A stretch of 64,000 bases of DNA from Paraburkholderia acidisoli (GTDB lineage Bacteria; Pseudomonadota; Gammaproteobacteria; Burkholderiales; Burkholderiaceae). Below, in pieces: positions 31,068 to 40,166 of this stretch. The stretch covers positions 930,001 through 994,000 of the forward strand of contig NZ_CP046915.1 in the NCBI RefSeq assembly GCF_009789675.1. The letters are read 5' to 3'. Each line of letters begins with the position of its first letter. The stretch's first letter is position 1. The translations under genes and the position numbers were made by a program. The notes beneath the pieces were generated by a model, which had not been told where the DNA came from, searched no databases, and saw nothing but the letters and a program-made list of their open reading frames with translations.

Positions 31068-32510
31068 ATGGACACTCAGGCCACCACTGCTTTCTTTCTC
31101 GCGCGCATTCAGTTTGCGTTCACGGTCGGCTTTCATATTATTTTTCCGGCCATTACGATCGGTCTCGCGAGTTTTCTCGTCGTGCTCGAAGCGCTTTGGC
31201 TCAAGACGGGCCGCGAGGCGTATCGCGATCTCTACCACTACTGGTCGAAGATCTTCGCCGTGAATTTCGGCATGGGGGTGGTGTCGGGCGTGGTGATGGC
31301 CTGGCAGTTCGGCACCAACTGGAGCCGTTTCGCGTATTTCGCGGGCGGCATCACGGGGCCGCTGCTCACGTACGAAGTGCTCACGGCGTTCTTTCTGGAA
31401 GCCGGCTTTCTCGGCGTGATGCTGTTCGGCTGGAATCGCGTGGGGCGTGGTCTGCATTTTCTCGCCACGGCAATGGTGTCGCTCGGCACGCTCATCTCCA
31501 CGTTCTGGATTCTCGCGTCGAATAGCTGGATGCAAACGCCGCAAGGCTATCGCGTGATCGACGGGCGCGCGGTGCCGGTGGACTGGCTCGCCGTCATTTT
31601 CAATCCGTCGTTTCCGTACCGGCTCGCGCATATGGCCATCGCGGCGTTTCTCGCGACCGCGTGCTTCGTCGGCGCGTGCGCCGCCTGGCATTTGCGCAGA
31701 CGAAACGACAACGCGCCCATTCGCACGGCGCTCTCCATGGCGATGTGGATGGCCGTGATCGTCGCGCCCATACAGGCCGTTGTGGGCGATCAGCACGGCC
31801 TGAACACGCTCGAGCATCAGCCCGCGAAAATCGCCGCGATCGAAGGGCACTGGGTCAACGTGCCGGGGCAGCCCTCGCCACTCGTGCTGGTCGGCTGGCC
31901 CGACATGAAAGCCGAGGAAACGCGTTATGCCATTGAAGTTCCGGTGCTCGGCAGTCTCATTCTCACGCACAGTCTCACGCGGCAGATTCCGGCGCTCAAA
32001 TCGTTTCCGCCCGAGGATCGGCCCGATTCCACCATCGTGTTCTGGAGCTTTCGCCTCATGGTCGGCATGGGCGTGCTGATGATCCTGATGGGCGTGTGGG
32101 CGCTCGTGTTGCGTGTGCGCGGCGCCTTGTATTCGTCGCGCGCGTTCCTGTTTTTCGCGCAGTACATGGGGCCCGCCGGGCTCGTTGCGTTGCTGGCGGG
32201 CTGGGTCACGACGGAAGTGGGCAGGCAACCGTGGGTCGTCTACGGCGTGATGCGCACCGTGGACGCCACGTCGCCCACGCCCGCCGTACAACTGGGCCTC
32301 AGTCTCGCGTTGTTCGTGGTGGTGTATTTCGCGCTGTTCGGCACCGGCATCGTCTATATCTTGCGGCTCGTGCGCAAAGGTCCGCAGCCTCACGAAGGCG
32401 AACGCGTGCGCCACGGCGGCGCGGGCCGGGCACGCACGCCGGCGCGGCCGCTTTCGGCGGCATCCGAGGACGGCGACGAGCATCGCCAGTCGAGCGATGC
32501 GCAACGATGA
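31068..32510 (+). CDS. cydA: Cytochrome bd ubiquinol oxidase subunit I (CioA type)
   Basis: A 480-residue inner-membrane haem subunit of a quinol-oxidising, oxygen-reducing oxidase. Start 31068 (MDTQATTAFFLARIQFAFTV) gives His23 (FHIIFP), the haem b595/d-region ligand. Further marks are EAGFLGVMLFGWNRVGRGLH, FPYRLAHMAIAAFLATACF (haem b558 His), and GWVTTEVGRQPWVVYGVMRT, the hallmark GRQPW sequence. The Q-loop is short (about 480 residues in total versus about 520 in E. coli CydA), which places it in the cyanide-insensitive CioAB branch. It is followed 22 bases later by subunit II and a DUF2474 peptide. The C-terminal tail is basic and hydrophilic (GGAGRARTPARPLS). Confidence 0.95.
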   Translation: MDTQATTAFFLARIQFAFTVGFHIIFPAITIGLASFLVVLEALWLKTGREAYRDLYHYWSKIFAVNFGMGVVSGVVMAWQFGTNWSRFAYFAGGITGPLLTYEVLTAFFLEAGFLGVMLFGWNRVGRGLHFLATAMVSLGTLISTFWILASNSWMQTPQGYRVIDGRAVPVDWLAVIFNPSFPYRLAHMAIAAFLATACFVGACAAWHLRRRNDNAPIRTALSMAMWMAVIVAPIQAVVGDQHGLNTLEHQPAKIAAIEGHWVNVPGQPSPLVLVGWPDMKAEETRYAIEVPVLGSLILTHSLTRQIPALKSFPPEDRPDSTIVFWSFRLMVGMGVLMILMGVWALVLRVRGALYSSRAFLFFAQYMGPAGLVALLAGWVTTEVGRQPWVVYGVMRTVDATSPTPAVQLGLSLALFVVVYFALFGTGIVYILRLVRKGPQPHEGERVRHGGAGRARTPARPLSAASEDGDEHRQSSDAQR

Positions 32511-32532
32511 AGCGCATTAGGGAGAGCCGCGC

Positions 32533-33540
32533 ATGGGCGTCGATATCACGCTGATCTGGGCCGTCATCATCGCATTCGGCATCATGATGTACGTCGTGAT
32601 GGACGGATTCGACCTGGGCATCGGCCTCCTGTTTTTCACGGTGCGCGACAAGGAAGAGCGCGACGTGATGATGAATACCGTCGCGCCCGTGTGGGACGGC
32701 AACGAAACCTGGCTCGTGCTGGGCGGCGCGGGTCTGTTCGGCGCCTTCCCGCTCGCGTATTCGGTCGTGCTGAGCGCGCTGTATCTGCCGCTCATCGTCA
32801 TGCTGATCGGGCTGATCTTTCGCGGCGTGGCGTTCGAGTTTCGCTTCAAGGCGCACGAGCGCCGCCGTCATCTCTGGGACATGGCGTTTATTGGCGGCTC
32901 GCTGGTCGCGACCTTCGCGCAGGGCGTCGTGCTCGGCGCGTTCATCGACGGCTTGCCGGTGCGCGATCACGCGTATGCGGGCGGCAGTCTCGACTGGCTG
33001 CGGCCATTCCCGCTGTTTTGCGGCCTCGCGCTACTCGCGGCGTATGCGCAACTCGGTGCGACCTGGCTCATCATGAAGACCGAAGGCGAGCTTCAGGCGC
33101 ACATGTACCGGCTTTCGTTGCGTCTCGCGTGGACCTTGCTGGCCGTCATCGTGCTCGTGAGCTTGTGGACGCCGCTCGCGCACGCGGCGATCGCGCATCG
33201 CTGGTTTTCGCTGCCCAATCTGCTGTTCTTTTCGCCGGTGCCGGTACTGGTCGCGCTGTGCTTCGTCGCGAAGCTCTATGCGCTCGCGCACAGGCATACG
33301 GTCACGCCGTTCATCATCACGTTGATGGTGATCTTTCTCGGCTACAGCGGGCTCGCCATCAGTTTGTGGCCGAACATCATTCCGCCTGCCGTGTCGTTAT
33401 GGGACGCGGCCGCGCCGCCCGAAAGCCAGTTGTTCTCGCTCGTGGGCGCGCTCTTCATTCTGCCTTTCATACTCGTCTACACCGCGTGGAGCTATTACGT
33501 ATTTCGCGGCAAGGTGAGAGTGGGCGACGGTTATCACTGA
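32533..33540 (+). CDS. cydB: Cytochrome bd ubiquinol oxidase subunit II (CioB type)
   Basis: A 335-residue membrane subunit. GGGAGAG precedes ATG 32533. Signature at helix 1: MYVVMDGFDLGIGLLFFTVR; then VAPVWDGNETWLVLGGAGLF, SALYLPLIVMLIGLIFRGVA and FEFRFKAHERRRHLWDM. Eight to nine helices. It partners subunit I encoded just upstream and is followed by the short DUF2474 membrane peptide, as in other CioAB operons. Confidence 0.95.
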   Translation: MGVDITLIWAVIIAFGIMMYVVMDGFDLGIGLLFFTVRDKEERDVMMNTVAPVWDGNETWLVLGGAGLFGAFPLAYSVVLSALYLPLIVMLIGLIFRGVAFEFRFKAHERRRHLWDMAFIGGSLVATFAQGVVLGAFIDGLPVRDHAYAGGSLDWLRPFPLFCGLALLAAYAQLGATWLIMKTEGELQAHMYRLSLRLAWTLLAVIVLVSLWTPLAHAAIAHRWFSLPNLLFFSPVPVLVALCFVAKLYALAHRHTVTPFIITLMVIFLGYSGLAISLWPNIIPPAVSLWDAAAPPESQLFSLVGALFILPFILVYTAWSYYVFRGKVRVGDGYH

Positions 33541-33565
33541 CGACCATGGACACCCGGGTGCGGCG

Positions 33566-33718
33566 ATGAAACTCGAACGCGGAGAACGCGAAGGCGGCAC
33601 GTGGTGGAGCAAGCTGCTGTGGTTGGTCGGCTTGTGGGCCGCGAGCGTGAGTGTGGCGGGCGTGGCGGTGTTGTTGCTGCGCGCCGCGATGGAAGCGGCG
33701 GGCTTGAAGACGCACTGA
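33566..33718 (+). CDS. DUF2474 small membrane subunit of cytochrome bd oxidase
   Basis: A 50-residue peptide: hydrophilic start MKLERGEREGG, then TWWSKLLWLVGLWAASVSVA and GVAVLLLRAAMEAAGLKTH. One transmembrane helix preceded by a WW-K-L-xWLV motif is the DUF2474 pattern, found after cioB genes and thought to play the CydX-like stabilising role. It begins 25 bases after the cydB stop. It is short enough to be missed by automatic calling. Confidence 0.85.
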   Translation: MKLERGEREGGTWWSKLLWLVGLWAASVSVAGVAVLLLRAAMEAAGLKTH

Positions 33719-33740
33719 ACCGCGCTTGGTCGTGACGTTT

Positions 33741-33956
33741 TCAGCAACAGGAACAGCCGCCGCGATGGCGCATGCCGTAGCTGCCCGCACTGTCGCCATC
33801 GCTGTCTGCGCCGCCCACGGAGGCGGCTTTCGTATTGATATGACGTTGCGCGGGATCGCCGCATGAGGGGCAGGCCAGCGCTTCGTCGCGCTCGGCAATG
33901 CGGCGCGAGGCTTCGAACAGGCCGCAGCTGGGGCAGTCGTAATCGTAAAAGGGCAT
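33741..33956 (-). CDS. FmdB-type zinc ribbon protein
   Basis: A 71-residue protein starting MPFYDYDCPSCGLFEASRRI at 33956; upstream in-frame Met would add a basic non-conserved stretch. Two CPxCG knuckles (CPSCG, and ACPSCGDPAQR) coordinate one zinc as in the FmdB/CxxC_CXXC_SSSS family. The tail is Gly/Ser/Asp-rich and ends GGCSCC. Members sit near amidase operons in some bacteria as putative regulators. Here there is no amidase, and the gene converges with the bd oxidase operon (22-base gap). Confidence 0.85.
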   Translation of the reverse strand: MPFYDYDCPSCGLFEASRRIAERDEALACPSCGDPAQRHINTKAASVGGADSDGDSAGSYGMRHRGGCSCC

Positions 33957-34109
33957 GACGCGGGCCGGTCGAATGAGCTTGCGCGGCCGACGCGGCACGC
34001 GCGAAACGCAGAGTATGCAACAGATTCGCGGCGCGGGTGTGGCACGCGGGAACGCGCAGGATCGTGCGCATTCGACAAAATTCGCCAGGATAGGCGGCGC
34101 TTTTGGCGC

Positions 34110-34982
34110 CTAGTGGCAATACAGGTCGTTTTCGGCGTTGAACATGTCGAAGGCCAGGTTCGTGGCTTGACCGGCGCGCACGGTCGCGAGCCAGCGATCA
34201 CGGCGCCATGCCGTGACGGTATGTTCGACGAAGGCGGTGCTCGCGGCGTCGCCGCTGCGCGTGGCGACATAGGCGGGCGCGGGCGCGATGCTACCGGGCA
34301 GCGCGCGGTAGTACATCCAGTCGGGTTGTTTGAGCAGCGAACGCACCACGTATTCGTCGGCGACGAGCGCGGCGCAATCGCCGGCCTGGAAGGCGAGCAG
34401 CGCGTCCAGCGGGCGGTCGAAGCCCTGCACGTTGGCGTGATAGGCGTGCGCCGCGCGGGCGGCATACGGGTCGCCGCTGGCCGCGCACACGGGTTTCGCG
34501 CGCAAATCGTCCCAGCGCTGCACGCTGCCGTGGCGCAACACGAGCGCGAGGCCCCGGCCCGTGGCGTACGCCGTGGGCGCGAACGCGAGCGACGCATCGG
34601 GCGCGAAGCCGAGCCCGGCAATCGCGACATCGGCGTGACCCGTGGCCACCGCCGCGCGCGCCGCATTCGAATCCGCGAGCAGCAACTCGACCGGCAGCCC
34701 GGCACGCTGCGCGAGATCGTTCGCGAGCGCGGCCGCGAACGGGTCGGGCGCCCGCTGGCGGCGATCGACCTTGCCGACATACAGCGTGGGCTCGGGGCGA
34801 GACGGCACCGCGACGATCAGCGTGCCGCGCGCGACGGCCGCCGCGAACGGCCGCGCCGATTCGAAGCGTTCATGCCACGCGGCGAGCGCGAGCGACACCA
34901 CGAGCAGCGCGAGCCACAGCGCGAATCGCGCACGCGGCGCGAGCCGCGGGGCGCGAACCGGCAGCGCGAACGCGTCAGCCAT
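34110..34982 (-). CDS. Second substrate-binding protein of an ABC importer (SBP family 3-like)
   Basis: A 290-residue exported binding protein. The N-terminal hydrophobic segment FALWLALLVVSLALAAWHE has no clear cleavage site, so it may stay membrane-anchored. Then GTLIVAVPSRPEPTLYVGKV, DPFAAALANDLAQRAGLPVE (SBP_bac_3 lobe), ATGHADVAIAGLGFAPDASL, and CAALVADEYVVRSLLKQPDW. Its start overlaps the permease stop by eight bases, so it is translated in one operon with the SsuABC-like system. An importer normally carries one binding protein; a second from another family is uncommon and may broaden ligand range or serve as a sensor. Confidence 0.82.
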   Translation of the reverse strand: MADAFALPVRAPRLAPRARFALWLALLVVSLALAAWHERFESARPFAAAVARGTLIVAVPSRPEPTLYVGKVDRRQRAPDPFAAALANDLAQRAGLPVELLLADSNAARAAVATGHADVAIAGLGFAPDASLAFAPTAYATGRGLALVLRHGSVQRWDDLRAKPVCAASGDPYAARAAHAYHANVQGFDRPLDALLAFQAGDCAALVADEYVVRSLLKQPDWMYYRALPGSIAPAPAYVATRSGDAASTAFVEHTVTAWRRDRWLATVRAGQATNLAFDMFNAENDLYCH

Positions 34983-35866
34983 TTTGCGCGAGGCCCACGC
35001 GCCAGCGCAGCAAGCGCCGTTCGAGCAGCGAGAGGCTCTGATTGATCAGCAATCCGAAGAGGGCGAGCAGTACGATGCCTGCATACATATCGGGAATCTG
35101 GAAGGTCTCCTGCGAATTGAGCGTGTAGAAGCCGAGGCCGGAACGCGCGCCGATCATCTCCGCGGCGACCAGCGCGGTAATGCTGTAGGCACCCGCCAAC
35201 CGGATACCGGTGAGTATTTGCGGCAGCGCGGCGGGCAATACGACCTTGGTGGCGATAAAAGCCTGCGAGGCGCCCATGACGCGCGCGCAGTCGATCAGCA
35301 TGCGCTCGACCTGCTTGACGCCCGCGATCGTGTTGAGCAGCACCGGCCAGAACGCGGCCCACACGACGATGGCGATCTTCGACGATTCGCCGATACCGAG
35401 AAACAGCATGAACACCGGGAACAGCGCGAACGCCGATACCTGACGCAGCAGTTGAAACACGGGGTCGACGATACGCTCCACGCGGCGGAACCAGCCGAGC
35501 GCGAAGCCGCACACGATACCGCTCGCGATCGCGAGCAGCAGGCCGCTGATCGAGCGCAGCGCGCTGGCGCCCAGATGCGTCCACACTTCACCGCTGGCGG
35601 TGAGCCGCGCGATGGCGGCCACGACCTGCGAAGGCGGGCTCAGATACGCCGGATTGACGACGCCGAGCCGTGGCAGCAACTCCCAGAGCAGCACGAACGC
35701 GATCATCGCAATGGATCGCTCGAAGGCGCCCACGAGCACCCCTCGCGCGTGCGTAGCGCGGTGCGGGCCGTTTTGTGGCGATGTCTCGCGCGCACGAGCC
35801 GTACCAATCGCACCCATCGCACCCATCGGCGCGGCGGAAAATGAAGAACGGCGCACGCCGTTTTGT

Positions 35867-35874
<8 letters not shown>
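34975..35874 (-). CDS. ABC transporter permease, SsuC/TauC type
   Basis: A 299-residue inner-membrane permease. GGGAGC precedes start 35874 (MSEQNGVRRSS); longer starts would run deep into the upstream ATPase gene. About six helices: SIAMIAFVLLWELLPRLGVV, ASALRSISGLLLAIASGIVC, SAFALFPVFMLFLGIGESSK. The EAA loop is ARVMGASQAFIATKVVLPAA, which docks the ATPase. The N-terminal 40 residues are low complexity, with a repeated Met-Gly-Ala (MGAMGAIGTA) encoded by a tandem CGCACCCAT-like repeat. Overlapping ends with both neighbours show one operon. Confidence 0.9.
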
Positions 35875-36717
<843 letters not shown>

Positions 36718-36721
<4 letters not shown>

Positions 36722-37815
36722 GAGCGTGCGCCGGCGGCGGGCGCGGCGGTGTTCGCTTGCGCCTCTTTCGCGGCGAATGCGTTGTACTCGTTGGTATAAA
36801 CGTCCTTCACGTGGACCTTGCCTTTGGGAATCTTGCCGGCCTGTTCGAGTATGTCGATGTAGTACTGAATGGGCGGTTCGGTCACGACGAGGTCTTTCAC
36901 ATAGGCATAGCGTTCGACGAGTTTTTCGTCGATACCGAGGCGCTCGGCGGTGAGTTTGCGCGCTTCGTCGGGGTGCTCGTTGACCCAGTTGCCCGCTTTG
37001 GCGATCGCGCTCACGAAGTCGCGCACGGCTTGCGGATGCGCGCGCGCGAACGCGCCGTTCACGCTATAGGGCGCCATGCCGCCGAGCCCGTGATCTTCGT
37101 CCCAGTCGCTCCACAGCTTGTGCAATTGCGGGTCGGCTTCGGCCGCGCCCGAGAACGGCGGATGAATGATGGCGATGTCGACGTTCTTCGTGACCAGCGC
37201 CTGCTCCGACTGATTGTCGGGCACCACGAGCCAGTTCACCGTCGAGACGTCCACGCCGTGCTGCGAGAGATATTTCTTCGTCACGAATTCGGCGCATGCA
37301 CCGAAACTGTTGAACGCCACCGTTTTGCCTTCGAAGTCCTTCGGGCCGAGAATGCCCGAGTCCTTGCGCGTGAAATACTTCATGTGCGGTGCGTCCGGCA
37401 GCGTTTCGCCGCCAGCGGAAACCACCTTGATATCGGCACCGCTCGCAATCGCCGAAATCACGAGCGGCACCATGCGCGTGCCGAAGTCGATCTCGCCGGT
37501 GCCCACGAGCGGAATGATCTGCGGCGCGGAAATCTTGCCCACGTATTGCGGGCGCGTGCTCGTGTTGTTGAAGTAGCCGAGCTTGTCCGCGAGATACACG
37601 AGATCGAATGCGGGATTGTCGGGATACTTGAAATAGACGATCTGTTGCTTCGCCTGGGCGTTGCCGGGCGCCGTCGTGGCCGACGTTTGCGCGGGCGTGT
37701 CATGGCGCGAGCAGCTTTGCAGCAAGACGGCGGCCACGGCGCAGGCCGCGAGCAGCGCGCCTTTCGCGAAACGGGGCCGGGTGGGCGTACGAAGTGAGGA
37801 AGTGCGCGCCTTCAT
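36718..37815 (-). CDS. Substrate-binding lipoprotein, NMT1/SsuA-like
   Basis: A 365-residue periplasmic binding lipoprotein: signal with lipobox VLLQSC (Cys35). The mature domain has VYFKYPDNPAFDLVYLADKL, LVGTGEIDFGTRMVPLVISA, GKTVAFNSFGACAEFVTKKY and ALVTKNVDIAIIHPPFSGAA. This is the type-2 fold of nitrate/sulfonate/thiamine-precursor binding proteins. It is first gene of the operon binding protein, ATPase, permease, second binding protein. No sulfatase, monooxygenase or thiamine gene is near, so the ligand stays open. Confidence 0.88.
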
Positions 37816-38113
37816 GGAATCAGCCTGACGAAGTACAACGAGTGAAAGTAAGCCCGCGCGAGAAAGCAAGAAAGCGAGAGGGGCGTGCCGCAAGAGAATG
37901 CGGCTAGATTCTCGCGCTGCGCAGGCGGCGCGCAAACCAACAAATCGTGCTTTGGTTATCGCGGGTTTGGGGAGGTGAAGGGCACGCACTGCGAATGGCA
38001 TGGTGGCGAAATCGCACGCCGCGTGGTCGAGCTAAGCATTGCAGAATTGCTTGTTTGGGCCGCTTTTTGCCGACGACTAGATTAAAGAAGTCATTCGTCA
38101 CGAGGCCTGAATT

Positions 38114-38299
38114 ATGTCCGCTGCAACGATTCCGCTGCTACAGCGTCTATTCGCGCGTCGCAGTCCCGCGCCGCAACCCACTGCGGCCAATAGCGCCGAG
38201 CGTCTCGCGCATATTGCCGTGTGCGCGCACTACGGCTATTTCAACATGAGCTATACGCCGCTGATGTTTCCTTTCGTAGCGGAAATGCGGCTCGACTGA
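38114..38299 (+). CDS. Small open frame of unknown origin
   Basis: 61 residues from ATG 38114, preceded by GAGG. The second half (LAHIAVCAHYGYFNMSYTP, then LMFPFVAEMRLD) looks more protein-like than the first but is unrecognised. It lies just before a decayed CmcJ-like C-terminus in a different frame, so it may be part of the same degraded locus. Confidence 0.3.
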   Translation: MSAATIPLLQRLFARRSPAPQPTAANSAERLAHIAVCAHYGYFNMSYTPLMFPFVAEMRLD

Positions 38300-38317
38300 G
38301 CACGGCGCCCACCATGA

Positions 38318-38482
38318 GCGAGATCGTGGCCGACTCCCGCTGAAGCCGCCCTGAAGATCTACGATTCCGCGGGCGGCAGCACGGCGCGCTTCACCGCGCA
38401 CACGGCGTTCGATGATTCCGGTTCGCCGTTCGATACGCCGCCGTGCCGCAGTATCGAATTGCGCTCACTGTTGCGCTTCTGA
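38318..38482 (+). pseudogene. C-terminal remnant of a CmcJ/NvfI-family oxygenase gene
   Basis: This open frame has no start codon of its own: it follows a stop at 38315-38317. It reads TPAEAALKIYDSAGGSTARF, then TAHTAFDDSGSPFDTPPCRS, IELRSLLRF and stop. The FTxHTAFDDP-x-PPxxPPRxSIE-R pattern is how CmcJ/NvfI-type 2-oxoglutarate-dependent or related oxygenases end, as I remember them. About 230 upstream residues that such an enzyme needs are absent. I read it as a degraded gene end. Loss of the preceding part may relate to the odd small frame at 38114-38299. Confidence 0.45.
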
Positions 38483-38794
38483 TACGCATCGATCAACACG
38501 AACTCACTCGCGCGAGTCCAAAGCCGCGCGAAACTCACTGCTCGATCGACGGCCGCAGCCAATGCTGCGGCCGTTTTCGTTGTATCGGCAGCAAGAACGT
38601 TGCGTGTGCAACGTCATGAAAGAATGAATTCGGATAGGCGTAAAGCTTAGTCAAATAACTTCGTTTGCAGTCCTTGGGGTGATCCCTAGACTCGGTGGCC
38701 GCGCAGCACTCATTCGGGAACGTCAGGGGTCCACGTCTTTCCCGCGCCACGCGTACACGATTCACACCTCGATAACCACAGAAGACTCAAACAG
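38483..38794 (+). promoter_or_regulatory. Leader and promoter region of the porin gene
   Basis: 312 bases containing the terminator at 38550-38577 and then an AT-richer zone (38610-38680) that is the likely porin promoter. No gene is visible. The porin start has only a weak GAAG-type ribosome binding site. Confidence 0.4.
38550..38577 (+). terminator. Rho-independent terminator before porin gene
   Basis: Stem CGGCCGCAGC (38550-38559) pairing with GCTGCGGCCG (38564-38573), loop CAAT, followed by TTTT (38574-38577). It isolates the porin promoter from upstream transcription. Confidence 0.85.
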
Positions 38795-39985
38795 ATGAAA
38801 ATCAACAAGATCAGCGCAGCGGCCATCTCGCTCGGCCTTTTCGCCGGCGCAGCGCAGGCACAAAGCAGCGTCACGCTGTACGGCGTCGTCGATGCCGGTT
38901 TCCTCTACAACAACAACGTGAAGGGCGGCTCGCTCTACGGTCTTTCTTCGGCCACGTCCTCGCGTTGGGGCCTGCTCGGTTCGGAAGATCTGGGCGGTGG
39001 TCTGAAGGCCATCTTCGATCTCGAAAACGGCTTCACGCTCGGCACGGGCGCGCTCGGTCAGGGCGGGCTGGAATTCGGGCGCAAGGCGTACGTGGGTCTG
39101 TCGAGCGCGACGTGGGGCACGCTCACGGCCGGCCGCCAGTACTCGGCCAGCAACGACGCGACCAGCTCGTTCGCTTCGGGCGCGGACTGGGCCGCTTCGG
39201 GTCTCGGCTACGGCACGCGCGCCGCCGACGTCGACAATGTGGACACCTCGAACCGCATCCAGAACGCCGTCAAGTACACGAGCCCGAACGTCGCGGGCTT
39301 CACGCTGGGCGTGCTGTACAGCTTCGGCAACGTGGCGGGCAACTTCGGCCAGAACGCGGTGAAGGACGTGGGCCTCGCGTATGCCAACGGTCCGCTCAAG
39401 CTCGGCGCGAGCTATGAGTTCACGAATCGTCCGTACTACGCCACGTTCGGCAATCAGGGCAATTCCTCGACCTCGGGCACCGGCACGAACAACAACATGC
39501 CGAGCCGCATTTACGGCGGCTATGCGTCCGCGGGTTCGCAGCAAATCGTCACAGCAGGCGGTTCCTATGCGCTCGGTCCGGTGACACTGGGCGTGCTCTA
39601 CTCGAACACGCAGTTCCAGAACCTGGGCAAGATCGCGGCGGGCGGCAGTTACGGCACCGTCTACAACGGCGGCACGGCCACCTTCAATTCGGGCGAACTC
39701 AACGTGAAGTACGCGCTGAGCCCGGCGCTCACGCTGGCGGCGGCGTACATCTACACCCACAACAGCGGCGCGGGCGGCTACGACAGCGCGCACTACAACC
39801 AGGTCAACCTGGGCGCGACCTATCTCGTGACGAAGCGCACCTCGCTCTATGCGGACGCGTTCTACGAGGCGGCTTCGGGTACGGATTCGACGGGCAAGGC
39901 GGCGGTGGCGAACTTCAGCGGCTCGACCTATTCGAGCACGAGCCACGCCGTGGCCGCGATCGTTGGCGTGACGCACCGGTTTTAA
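38795..39985 (+). CDS. Trimeric outer-membrane porin, Gram-negative porin family
   Basis: A 396-residue general porin. Signal peptide MKINKISAAAISLGLFAGAA ending QAQ. Mature start SSVTLYGVVDAGFLYNNNVK, then SSRWGLLGSEDLGGGLKAIF, LEFGRKAYVGLSSATWGTLT and AGRQY, the standard opening of Burkholderia porins. The C-terminal strand HAVAAIVGVTHRF ends in Phe. Loop regions are rich in Gly, Ser and Asn, including SSTSGTGTNNNMPS. Permeability specificity cannot be read. Monocistronic: terminators lie on both sides. Confidence 0.93.
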   Translation: MKINKISAAAISLGLFAGAAQAQSSVTLYGVVDAGFLYNNNVKGGSLYGLSSATSSRWGLLGSEDLGGGLKAIFDLENGFTLGTGALGQGGLEFGRKAYVGLSSATWGTLTAGRQYSASNDATSSFASGADWAASGLGYGTRAADVDNVDTSNRIQNAVKYTSPNVAGFTLGVLYSFGNVAGNFGQNAVKDVGLAYANGPLKLGASYEFTNRPYYATFGNQGNSSTSGTGTNNNMPSRIYGGYASAGSQQIVTAGGSYALGPVTLGVLYSNTQFQNLGKIAAGGSYGTVYNGGTATFNSGELNVKYALSPALTLAAAYIYTHNSGAGGYDSAHYNQVNLGATYLVTKRTSLYADAFYEAASGTDSTGKAAVANFSGSTYSSTSHAVAAIVGVTHRF

Positions 39986-40034
39986 CGATGGCTGTTTAAA
40001 AGCGTGGGTTTAAATCGGCATACGGCTTTACATG

Positions 40035-40080
40035 CGGCGATTTAAAGCGCGTTTTACAGTACGTTTTAAATCGCCGTTTT
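40035..40080 (+). terminator. Terminator-like 12-bp hairpin after porin gene
   Basis: CGGCGATTTAAA (40035-40046) and TTTAAATCGCCG (40065-40076) are perfect inverted repeats with an 18-base loop, followed by TTTT at 40077-40080. It lies 50 bases after the porin stop, in a cluster of five TTTAAA motifs between 39995 and 40085. The loop is long for an intrinsic terminator, but the stem plus T-run support the assignment. Confidence 0.6.
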
Positions 40081-40166
40081 AAACCGCGCTGCCGGATTGT
40101 GGATCGAGCCGGAACGCGGGGCCTCGCGCCCCGCGATGCATCGACACAAACAGCAATGTGTAATGC

